Assembly (NCBI GenBank): GCA_012727625.1
Contig: JAAYGP010000183.1
Location: forward strand, 1 to 5,450
Source of the DNA: Clostridiaceae bacterium
GTDB taxonomy: Bacteria > Bacillota > Clostridia > DSM-8532
Reading direction: 5' to 3'
DNA: 5,450 nucleotides
The notes under the pieces are model-generated. The model searched no databases and was not told where the DNA came from. It saw only the letters and a program-made list of their open reading frames with translations. Both the position numbers and the translations under genes were made by a program. Below, piece by piece: positions 1 through 5,259 of this stretch (position 1 is its first letter; each line of letters opens with the position of its first letter).

Positions 1-3
1 ATG

Positions 4-32
4 TTGACAAATGAACACATGTTCGATAAAAT
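4..32 (+). promoter_or_regulatory. Sigma-A promoter of the yneA-like gene
   Basis: A perfect -35 hexamer TTGACA (4-9) is followed after 17 bases by TAAAAT (27-32). This is close to the ideal vegetative promoter. Transcription would start near position 39, giving a leader of about 30 bases before the start at 70. The first LexA operator lies wholly inside the spacer, so bound repressor would directly block RNA polymerase. Confidence 0.85.
13..24. promoter_or_regulatory. LexA (DinR) operator 1, SOS box
   Basis: GAACACATGTTC matches the Gram-positive SOS box core GAAC-RNRY-GTTC exactly, and the following G (25) also fits the longer CGAAC-N4-GTTCG form. It sits between the -35 and -10 hexamers, a classic repression position. 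The consensus is established for Bacillus; occupancy by LexA here is inferred. Confidence 0.85.
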
Positions 33-54
33 AAAAAACAGAACAAATGTTCAA
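26..54 (-). promoter_or_regulatory. Possible divergent promoter (lexA expected beyond left edge)
   Basis: On the minus strand TTGAAC (54-49) is followed after 17 bases by TTTTAT (31-26). The hexamers are mediocre, but the arrangement would put both LexA boxes inside or next to a divergent promoter, as in the Bacillus lexA-yneA intergenic region. The divergent gene itself is outside the window, so this is mainly a context-based suggestion. Confidence 0.3.
41..52. promoter_or_regulatory. LexA (DinR) operator 2, SOS box
   Basis: GAACAAATGTTC is a second exact match to GAAC-RNRY-GTTC, 28 bases centre to centre from the first box. It covers the likely transcription start region (about +3 to +14) of the downstream gene. 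Two boxes at one promoter suggest tight or cooperative repression and possible shared control of a divergent gene. Confidence 0.85.
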
Positions 55-69
55 TTGGAGGTTATGCCC

Positions 70-348
70 ATGAAAACGACATACCGTCTTAAGAACAAAA
101 AAAGATTTCTGGTTGTTCTGCTTTTGCTTATTCTGACAGTATTATATGCAGGAACCTATACAGCTTCAGCCGGAAACTCCCCTCCGGCATACCGGTATAT
201 ATCCGTCAGGCCTGGTGATACACTGTGGGAAATTGCAGATAAATATTCCGGAAATACAGATATACGCGAATACATATATAAGATCAGAAAGATAAATGGT
301 CTGGAAAGCGCTACAATATATGCGGGCCAGAAACTTATCATACCATAG
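70..348 (+). CDS. yneA: YneA-like SOS cell-division suppressor, LysM protein
   Basis: This encodes a 92-residue protein with a basic N-terminus (KNKKR), one hydrophobic segment at about residues 13-34 and a single LysM domain at about 43-91 (key pattern RPGDTLWEIA, then N76-G77 and AGQKLIIP at the end). The segment would anchor it in the membrane or be a signal peptide, placing LysM outside the cell against peptidoglycan. Size, topology and SOS control match B. subtilis YneA, which delays division during DNA damage. The start at 70 is chosen because GGAGG (57-61) is 8 bases upstream; ATG 64 is only 2 bases from it, and the further upstream ATGs lie within the promoter. Sequence identity to YneA is not measured, and a generic LysM protein is the alternative, but two LexA boxes strongly favour the SOS role. 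Confidence 0.8.
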   Translation: MKTTYRLKNKKRFLVVLLLLILTVLYAGTYTASAGNSPPAYRYISVRPGDTLWEIADKYSGNTDIREYIYKIRKINGLESATIYAGQKLIIP

Positions 349-362
349 CATCCAAATTGATA

Positions 363-392
363 TTGCCTTAACCTTTTTGGATAGGATATAAT
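363..392 (+). promoter_or_regulatory. Promoter of the ACT-pspC unit
   Basis: A consensus -10 TATAAT (387-392) is preceded after 18 bases by a fair -35 TTGCCT (363-368). Transcription would start near 399, about 26 bases before the ACT gene. No LexA box is visible here, so the two-gene unit is probably expressed independently of the SOS gene upstream, apart from read-through. Confidence 0.6.
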
Positions 393-424
393 AAAGATGT
401 AATGCGGGGTTTGGAGGGGATGTA

Positions 425-889
425 ATGTTTACAAGGCAAATATCGGTTTTTATTGAAAATAAAATCGGAAGGCTTGCAAAAGTTACACAGATACTTGGGG
501 AATATAATATTGATATTAGCGCTTTGTCAATAGCGGACACTGCTGATTTCGGCGTGCTGCGACTTATCGTAAACAATCCCGGAAAGGCAAAGGAAGTGCT
601 TGAACAGCAAGGTTTTGCGGTAAGCGTAAACAATGTAATTGCCATTGAAGTTGATGACAGGCCGGGAGGCCTTTCAAAGGTATTAGCCATATTTGACAAA
701 AGAGGAATCGGCATCGAATACATGTATGCATTTGTAGGCTATTGTGAGCCGGGAAAAGCGTTGGTTATAATTAGAGTTGAAAATCCTGAGGAAGCACTTG
801 CGGTTTTACAGAAGGAAGATGTTCATATTAAATGCCCCGGGGATGTATACAGGAATAAAAGTATTAATAATCAAATAAATATAGAGTAG
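425..889 (+). CDS. Tandem ACT-domain protein (small-molecule sensor)
   Basis: This 154-residue protein consists of two ACT domains with no catalytic or DNA-binding part: ACT1 at about 4-66 and ACT2 at about 70-136. Each starts with a beta strand followed by the glycine-containing turn typical of ligand-binding ACT domains (N12-K-I-G15-R-L and D78-R-P-G-G82-L). ACT domains usually bind amino acids and dimerise. Free-standing pairs like this (COG4747 type) are often found near aryl-CoA ligase or 2-ketoacid oxidoreductase genes; none is visible here. The start is supported by GGAGG (413-417), 7 bases upstream. The last dozen or so residues (rich in N and I) lie beyond the second domain and look like a disordered tail. 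It is cytosolic, and it lies 12 bases upstream of the pspC-like gene in a probable operon. The ligand cannot be told from the sequence. Confidence 0.9.
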   Translation: MFTRQISVFIENKIGRLAKVTQILGEYNIDISALSIADTADFGVLRLIVNNPGKAKEVLEQQGFAVSVNNVIAIEVDDRPGGLSKVLAIFDKRGIGIEYMYAFVGYCEPGKALVIIRVENPEEALAVLQKEDVHIKCPGDVYRNKSINNQINIE

Positions 890-901
890 GGGTGGTGTTT
901 T

Positions 902-1090
902 GTGGAAAAGAAATTATATCTGTCAGATACCAACAGGATAATCGGCGGTGTTTGCGGAGGAATAGGCGAATACCTGGGAATAGACCCAACTGTTATAAGA
1001 CTGATATGGGTAATTCTTTCCATACCCTCTTTAATTTTTGGCGGCGGTCTTTTATACATTATTGCCATGTTCATAATACCCAGAAAGTAA
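902..1090 (+). CDS. PspC-domain small membrane protein
   Basis: The 62-residue product is essentially one PspC domain. Residues 3-6 (KKLY) lead into R12-IIGGVCGGIGEYLGIDPT-30, the family's hallmark, then V31-IRLIW and a hydrophobic segment at about 33-59 ending in IIPRK. PspC domains belong to the phage-shock/envelope-stress response and sit in the inner membrane; stand-alone small versions are common in clostridia, with a poorly known role. The start is GTG (902). The ribosome site is a G-rich stretch GGGGTGGTG (889-897) that begins at the last base of the upstream ACT stop codon, so translational coupling is likely. A longer reading frame beginning at 892 in another frame lacks any family match. 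The terminator stem begins in its last codons. Confidence 0.9.
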   Translation: MEKKLYLSDTNRIIGGVCGGIGEYLGIDPTVIRLIWVILSIPSLIFGGGLLYIIAMFIIPRK

Positions 1091-1107
1091 CGCTTGGGTA
1101 TTTTTTT
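1075..1107 (+). terminator. Intrinsic terminator of the ACT-pspC unit
   Basis: Arms AATACCCA (1075-1082) and TGGGTATT (1095-1102) pair perfectly over 8 bp around a 12-base loop, and seven T residues follow (1101-1107). The left arm is the coding sequence for the last Ile-Pro residues of the PspC protein, and the stop codon (1088-1090) lies in the loop. Confidence 0.85.
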
Positions 1108-1129
1108 GATGGCTATATTTCCTGGCAGC

Positions 1130-1158
1130 TTTACAAATCAGTATGTTTCTTGTATTAT
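1130..1158 (+). promoter_or_regulatory. Promoter of the PAS-GGDEF-HD-GYP gene
   Basis: TTTACA (1130-1135) and TATTAT (1153-1158) are separated by 17 bases, each one mismatch from consensus. The likely start of transcription is near 1165, giving a leader of about 36 bases. It lies just downstream of the pspC terminator, which supports independent expression of this gene. Confidence 0.65.
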
Positions 1159-1200
1159 GAGTAGTGATAAATTTTAAAAAGGAAAATTTGGTAATAACAT

Positions 1201-2637
1201 ATGAAAGACAATAGTAGCGCCAGCTGCGAGAAACAAAATATGAAAGATCAGACAGAATACGAACATTTCAGAGTGTTAGCAGAACAGGTTTTCCTCCCGG
1301 TTTTAATATTGCAGAATGGTATGGTAAAATACATTAACCACGCTTTTTGTCAGTTAACAGATATTACAAATTACGGTTCAAAAACAATCTCTTTTAAATC
1401 ATTGCTCAAAAATATAAAAAATGAAAAGTTGAGAGAAACCCTGGCTCAGTATAAACAGTGTTATTACGGAACTTATTATAACGAACCTATAAAGTTGTTT
1501 ACAAAAAATGGAGCCAAATGGGTTGAATTATACAGAAACAGCATTAATTTAAACGGTTCAGAAGTAGATTTTATTTCATTTCTCGATGTTACAGGGAAAA
1601 TAAATTCTGAAAAAGAAATAAGGTATCTGGTTTTTCATGACAAGCTGACGGGATTGTACAACAGAAGTTTTTTTGAGGAAGAAGTCAGGCGTATTGACAA
1701 CAGCAGAAAATTTCCCATTTCAATTATTATTGCTGATTTAAATGGTCTTAAGCTTACAAATGATGTTTTCGGGCACCTTGCCGGCGATAAGCTCCTGATA
1801 AGAACAGCCGACGTCTGCAGAAAAGTATGTCGTAAAGAAGATATTATATCAAGATGGGGCGGAGATGAATTTGCGATTTTACTGCCTGAAACGGATAGAG
1901 AAACGGCGGCAAAAGTATGTGAAAGAATAGAAGAAGAGTGCAATAAGCAGGAAAAAGACCCTATAACCTTAAGTGTATCACTTGGATATTCCACGAAATA
2001 TAAATCAAGCGAAAGTCTGAATGATGTTCTAAAAATGGCTGAAAATATGATGTATCGCAGAAAGCTCACAGAAAGCCGGAGAATACGAAATATTATACTT
2101 AATTCATTGAAGGAATCCTTGTTTGAGCGCTCCCTGGAATCTGAAGATCACATAAAAAGAGTGGTTTTACTGGCAAAGAGTTTTGCAGGCAGCCTGGATA
2201 TGTCCGACAAGGAGCTTAGTGAATTAACACTTTTATCATTGCTGCATGATATAGGTAAGGTTGCAATTGATGAACAGATTCTTTTGAAAGCGGGAAGGCT
2301 TGATAAGGCAGAATGGGCCCAGGTCAGGACCCATTCCGAGAAAGGCTATAAAATTGCGATTAATCATCAGGAGTTAGCCCATATTTCCGATGGTATTCTT
2401 TGTCATCACGAACGATGGGATGGGAAAGGTTACCCGCTGGGGCTTACGGGAAACGATATACCGGGGATTTCAAGAATTTTCAGTATTGTTGATGCTTATG
2501 ACATAATGACTCACGAAACGGTTTATAAAAGTGCTGTTTCACATGATGATGCATTAGCGGAAATAAACCGTTGTTCCGGCAAGCAGTTTGATCCTTTTTA
2601 CGCCAGTGCTTTTACAGATTTTATGCAAAAGACATAA
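1201..2637 (+). CDS. PAS-GGDEF-HD-GYP cyclic di-GMP turnover protein
   Basis: This is a 478-residue soluble protein with no membrane segment. A PAS-like sensor spans about 20-133 and joins through a DVTGKI linker to a GGDEF diguanylate cyclase domain (about 140-295), then an HD-GYP phosphodiesterase domain (about 310-475). The cyclase motif is intact GGDEF (220-224), with metal-site D179, N187-D188 and G191-H192. An inhibitory I-site R211-K-E-D214 lies exactly five residues before GGDEF. In the HD-GYP domain, H349-D350-I-G-K, H-S-E-K-G, H402-H403-E-R-W-D and G410-Y-P412 are present, as is D in VDAYD, so the metal site looks complete. Both synthesis and breakdown of cyclic di-GMP are therefore possible, presumably switched by the PAS input. 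The start is uncertain: the only purine-rich site (GGA at 1181) is 17 bases from ATG 1201, and Met14 (1240) is an alternative; either leaves all domains intact. Confidence 0.93.
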   Translation: MKDNSSASCEKQNMKDQTEYEHFRVLAEQVFLPVLILQNGMVKYINHAFCQLTDITNYGSKTISFKSLLKNIKNEKLRETLAQYKQCYYGTYYNEPIKLFTKNGAKWVELYRNSINLNGSEVDFISFLDVTGKINSEKEIRYLVFHDKLTGLYNRSFFEEEVRRIDNSRKFPISIIIADLNGLKLTNDVFGHLAGDKLLIRTADVCRKVCRKEDIISRWGGDEFAILLPETDRETAAKVCERIEEECNKQEKDPITLSVSLGYSTKYKSSESLNDVLKMAENMMYRRKLTESRRIRNIILNSLKESLFERSLESEDHIKRVVLLAKSFAGSLDMSDKELSELTLLSLLHDIGKVAIDEQILLKAGRLDKAEWAQVRTHSEKGYKIAINHQELAHISDGILCHHERWDGKGYPLGLTGNDIPGISRIFSIVDAYDIMTHETVYKSAVSHDDALAEINRCSGKQFDPFYASAFTDFMQKT

Positions 2638-2642
2638 AGCAA

Positions 2643-2680
2643 TAAAAACAAGACCTCTACTAATGAAAGCAGGGGTCCTG
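2643..2680 (-). terminator. Intrinsic terminator of the prfC transcript
   Basis: GACCTCT (2652-2658) pairs with AGGGGTC (2671-2677) with one G-U wobble; the stem extends inward (CT/AG) and outward (CA/TG) across single mismatches. Read on the minus strand it is followed by TTGTTTTTATT. There is no T-run on the plus side, so it is oriented to stop transcription coming from prfC, about 170 bases after that gene's stop. It lies almost directly after the stop of the convergent cyclic di-GMP gene. Confidence 0.65.
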
Positions 2681-2734
2681 CTAATATGAAACACAAAAAA
2701 TATAAATGTGTAAGTATTAAAGCATAACAAGGTC

Positions 2735-2753
2735 AAAGATTCTTCAAATCTTT
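2735..2753. other. Perfect 7-bp hairpin without U-tract
   Basis: AAAGATT (2735-2741) and AATCTTT (2747-2753) flank a five-base loop. Neither strand has a T-run behind it, so it is not a typical terminator; it could act as a 3' processing or stability element in the prfC transcript. The stem is AT-rich and weak. Confidence 0.4.
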
Positions 2754-2758
2754 ATCGG

Positions 2759-2787
2759 AAGTCTGATTGGAGCGAAAGTCTGATTGG
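2759..2787. repeat. 12-bp direct repeat, 17-bp period
   Basis: AAGTCTGATTGG occurs at 2759-2770 and again at 2776-2787, separated by AGCGA. It lies in the 3' untranslated part of the prfC transcript, between the two convergent genes. There are only two copies; slipped-strand duplication is the simplest origin. Confidence 0.75.
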
Positions 2788-2848
2788 CCGGGGCAATAAA
2801 GTAAATCGCGGTTATTTTCAGGTACTTCAGTTAATGATAACACGCTTT

Positions 2849-4456
2849 TCAATTTCTGTTCAGTGACAATTCGGATAACTGAATATCCTTGTTTTTGTCC
2901 TTTGCCCAATCTATGGACCATTGGTTTTCAAACAGCAATACTATATTACCAGACTTATCTTCGGCAAGGATAGTGGATGAAGTAAGGTTAAGACTGTAAA
3001 CATCAATATTATCCGCCGCAAGCCATCTGGCAAACTTGTGAGGCAGTTTTACAAGCCTTAATTCCACATTGTATTCATTTCTTAAACGATACTCAAGCAC
3101 TTCAAACTGAAGCACCCCCACAGCACCCACAATGAATTCCTCAATACCTATGTCAAGCTGTTTAAACACCTGAACCGCACCTTCTTCAGACAATTGCCTG
3201 ATTCCTTTCAGGAACTGCTTGCGCTTCATTGTATCCTTTGCTGAAACACGTACAAAGTGTTCAGCAGGAAACATGGGGATACCACCAAAACGTGGTACCG
3301 GTTTTGCGCTGCTGAGTGTATCGCCTATATGAAAAATACCCGGGTCAAACAAACCTACAATGTCTCCCGGCCAGGCTTCCTGAACAATTTCACGATCCTG
3401 GGCCATAAGATGCTGGGGTTGTGAAAGGCGTACAGGTTTATCGGAATGAGATGTATAAACTTCCATACCTCTTTTGAATTTACCGGAACAAATTCTCATG
3501 AAAGCAATTCTGTCACGATGGTTTGGGTTCATATTGGCCTGTATTTTAAATATAAAACCAAGAAAATTATCGCAGTAAGGCGTTGCTGTTACGTCTGTAA
3601 AAGTCCTCTCCGCAGGAGGGGGCGCCATGTTGAGAAAATCCTCAAAAAACGGCTCTACACCAAAATTGGTCATAGCACTTCCGAAAAAAATGGGCGTGAG
3701 GTTTCCTGCTGATACTTCATTAAGGTCAAAATTATCGCCTGCTTCGTCAAGCAGTTCTATTTCCTCAACCAATCTGGAATAGTAAGGCTCACCCAATAAA
3801 TCCCTGAAAACAGGATCATCCACAGCGCCTTTACTTGATTCCACCACTGTTTGCCCATGATTTCCGCCGGAAAACAATTCAATTTGCTTAAGCCTTCTGT
3901 TATACACTCCTTTAAAGTCTCCATCCGTTCCAACAGGCCAGTTCAAGGGGCAGGAACGAATACCAAGAACATCCTCAATTTCCTGCATCAGGTCAAAAGG
4001 GTTTTTAATTGCCCGATCCAGTTTATTAATAAAAGTAAAAATCGGAATCTGCCGCATCCGGCAAACATGAAACAACTTTATAGTCTGTGGTTCCACACCT
4101 TTAGCGCCGTCTATCAGCATAACAGCGCTATCTGCAGCAACCAGCGTCCTGTAGGTGTCTTCACTGAAGTCCTGATGGCCTGGAGTGTCAAGGATGTTTA
4201 TACAAAAGTGTTTATATTCAAACTGCATCACACTGGATGTAACCGAGATACCGCGTTGCTTTTCAATATCCATCCAGTCAGATACCGCATGGCGGCTTGC
4301 TTTTCGTGACTTCACAGAACCGGCAAGATTAATCGCGCCTCCATAAAGCAGCAGTTTTTCTGTCAGGGTGGTTTTACCCGCATCCGGATGGGATATTATT
4401 GCAAATGTTCTGCGTCTCTTTATTTGTTGTTCCAGCTCTGTTTTTATGGATGACAT
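2849..4456 (-). CDS. prfC: Peptide chain release factor 3 (RF3)
   Basis: The 535-residue protein is a translational GTPase that removes RF1/RF2 from the ribosome after peptide release. G-domain motifs are complete: P-loop S22-HPDAGKTT-30, switch I around R68-GISVTS, D90-TPGHQDF-97 and N144-KLD-147. The segment SDWMDIEKQRGISVTSSV (59-76) distinguishes RF3 from elongation factor G. The beta-barrel domain II (about 290-385) and the RF3 C-terminal domain (about 390-525, including KQLDIGIEEFIVGAVGVLQFEVLEYRL) follow. The length fits the usual 525-540 residues. Gln in DTPGHQDF, instead of the Glu of E. coli, is, as far as I recall, usual for Firmicutes RF3. The start has AAAGGAAG upstream at a slightly long 11-base spacing, and an inverted repeat covers the start codon. 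It lies 56 bases downstream of the hemerythrin gene with no terminator between, so co-transcription is likely. Confidence 0.96.
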   Translation of the reverse strand: MSSIKTELEQQIKRRRTFAIISHPDAGKTTLTEKLLLYGGAINLAGSVKSRKASRHAVSDWMDIEKQRGISVTSSVMQFEYKHFCINILDTPGHQDFSEDTYRTLVAADSAVMLIDGAKGVEPQTIKLFHVCRMRQIPIFTFINKLDRAIKNPFDLMQEIEDVLGIRSCPLNWPVGTDGDFKGVYNRRLKQIELFSGGNHGQTVVESSKGAVDDPVFRDLLGEPYYSRLVEEIELLDEAGDNFDLNEVSAGNLTPIFFGSAMTNFGVEPFFEDFLNMAPPPAERTFTDVTATPYCDNFLGFIFKIQANMNPNHRDRIAFMRICSGKFKRGMEVYTSHSDKPVRLSQPQHLMAQDREIVQEAWPGDIVGLFDPGIFHIGDTLSSAKPVPRFGGIPMFPAEHFVRVSAKDTMKRKQFLKGIRQLSEEGAVQVFKQLDIGIEEFIVGAVGVLQFEVLEYRLRNEYNVELRLVKLPHKFARWLAADNIDVYSLNLTSSTILAEDKSGNIVLLFENQWSIDWAKDKNKDIQLSELSLNRN

Positions 4457-4478
4457 AAGTTGTCATTCTTCCTTTCAG

Positions 4479-4528
4479 TATAAATCTTCATAGGATATTT
4501 TCATATAAATCTTTAGTAGATATTCTCA
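4479..4528. repeat. 25-bp imperfect tandem duplication
   Basis: Segments 4479-4503 and 4504-4528 are directly adjacent and identical at 20 of 25 positions; both begin TATAAATCTT and end with a TCA triplet. The second copy contains the last codons and stop of the hemerythrin gene, the first lies in the spacer to prfC. The pattern suggests an old duplication of the gene's 3' end that has since diverged. Confidence 0.75.
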
Positions 4529-4929
4529 TTTTTGCGCAGGCAATCCACATACATCATGTCCTCTTTTAGTATATGTCCAAAAAGCCACTTCGCTAAAAAG
4601 TTCAGAGTATCGCGGATTACTGAAATCTGCTGGCTGTCTATATCCTGAAGTGAAAGCCTGTCTATGCGTTTAACAAAATACAAATGCTCCATACGATGTA
4701 TCTCAAGTCTTTCGTACCCGCATTCTTCCTTTCTTTTCTCTTCAAAACTAAAGTGATATTCCGCATAATCCTTAAGCTCATTTATTGTTTCAATGATATA
4801 ATCATAATAGTCCGCAGAATATCCTGCATAAAGCATATCCTCAAGCTTTGCCCCTATTGAAACGAGTTTTTTGTGTTGTTCGTCAATTGTCCTGATCCCT
4901 GTTTCATAATCTGAGCTCCATCTGAACAT
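4513..4929 (-). CDS. Bacteriohemerythrin
   Basis: The 138-residue protein is a single hemerythrin domain, a four-helix bundle that binds oxygen at a non-heme di-iron centre. All seven iron ligands are present with canonical spacing: H19, H59-x3-E63, H78-x3-H82 and H119-x4-D124. The N-terminus (FRWSSDYETGIRTIDEQH) is the family's usual opening, and the length is normal for stand-alone bacteriohemerythrins. The start at 4929 is preferred over an upstream ATG at 4995 because AAGGGGG (4944-4938) lies 8 bases before it and the extra 22 residues would cross a terminator-like hairpin and match nothing. In an anaerobe it probably scavenges, senses or delivers oxygen, or protects against it; which of these cannot be seen. 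It is the first gene of a likely operon with prfC. Confidence 0.95.
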   Translation of the reverse strand: MFRWSSDYETGIRTIDEQHKKLVSIGAKLEDMLYAGYSADYYDYIIETINELKDYAEYHFSFEEKRKEECGYERLEIHRMEHLYFVKRIDRLSLQDIDSQQISVIRDTLNFLAKWLFGHILKEDMMYVDCLRKNENIY

Positions 4930-4944
4930 AGTTTTTACCCCCTT

Positions 4945-4971
4945 AAAAAACACCGCTTCCCGGCAGGTGTT
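4945..4971 (-). terminator. Terminator-like hairpin in the hemerythrin leader
   Basis: Read on the minus strand, AACACC (4971-4966) pairs with GGTGTT (4954-4949). After one bulged T, GC pairs with GC inside, leaving loop CGGGAA, and four more T residues follow the stem (4948-4945). The next bases are the ribosome binding site AAGGGGG. As it lies downstream of the probable promoter and upstream of the start codon, it could end transcription early (attenuation). It may instead only fold near the ribosome site. Confidence 0.6.
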
Positions 4972-5000
4972 AACGTAACATATATAAATCAGCAACTAAC

Positions 5001-5029
5001 ATGTTACAGACAAATCTGATTGAAGTCAA
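5001..5029 (-). promoter_or_regulatory. Promoter of the hemerythrin-prfC operon
   Basis: TTGACT (5029-5024) and TAACAT (5006-5001) are separated by 17 bases on the minus strand. Transcription would begin near 4994, giving a leader of about 65 bases. A perfect 10-bp palindrome TAACATGTTA (4997-5006) covers the -10 hexamer and could be an operator. A second TTGACT (5037-5032) eight bases upstream has no matching -10 at standard spacing. Confidence 0.65.
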
Positions 5030-5041
5030 GTAGTCAAAAAT

Positions 5042-5056
5042 GATTGTTAAACAATC
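5042..5056. promoter_or_regulatory. 15-bp palindrome, candidate regulator site
   Basis: GATTGTT-A-AACAATC is a perfect inverted repeat with 7-bp arms. Relative to the hemerythrin promoter it lies at about -48 to -62, a common position for an activator. It faintly resembles Rex-type TTGTTAA/TTAACAA half-sites, but the spacing is wrong. The binding protein is unknown. Confidence 0.45.
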
Positions 5057-5230
5057 GGTTGCCTTGAGTGAATGGACAAAGTAACAGATTGTGAACAGTA
5101 CCCTTGCTTGTCACCGTTCTGACTATTCAGTCCAGGGCTTAATTTAACAAAAAATCCCTTTAAATGCAAAGTATCCGCAGTCAATTGATATGTAATTCAT
5201 TCAGTTTGAAGTGTGAATAGTAACATATGA

Positions 5231-5259
5231 TTTACAGAACCTGTTTGTTGTAGTATATT
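5231..5259 (+). promoter_or_regulatory. Promoter of the right-edge gene
   Basis: TTTACA (5231-5236) is followed after 17 bases by TATATT (5254-5259). Initiation near 5266 would give a leader of about 85 bases before the start codon at 5351. The surrounding DNA is AT-rich, so other -10 registers such as TATTAT at 5256 are possible. Confidence 0.5.

Noticed and set aside
350..382. Inverted repeat ATCCAAA...TTTGGAT after the LysM gene as a terminator
   Set aside because: The loop is 19 bases, no T-run follows, and the structure overlaps the promoter of the ACT gene. It may be chance.
166..723. Minus-strand open frame of 185 codons across the LysM and ACT genes
   Set aside because: It is antisense to two well-supported genes, has a composition rich in Ser, Ile and Pro typical of shadow frames, and has no family features.
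892..1164. Plus-strand frame overlapping pspC in another frame
   Set aside because: The PspC family motif is in the 902 frame; this frame gives a cysteine- and tyrosine-rich sequence unlike any family and runs through the terminator.
1635..2069. Minus-strand frame of 144 codons inside the GGDEF domain
   Set aside because: It is a shadow of an intact, motif-rich coding region.
3446..4309. Two plus-strand open frames antisense to prfC (3446-3712 and 3851-4309)
   Set aside because: They lie opposite conserved RF3 coding sequence, lack good ribosome sites and show no recognisable domain.
4930..4995. Upstream ATG giving a 22-residue N-terminal extension of the hemerythrin
   Set aside because: No ribosome site precedes it, the extension crosses the hairpin, and the normal hemerythrin start at 4929 has an excellent ribosome site.
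5099..5138. Possible structured small RNA (ACCCT...AGGGC with inner GACT/AGTC stem)
   Set aside because: Stems are short and interrupted, there is no convincing terminator, and similar pairings are expected by chance.
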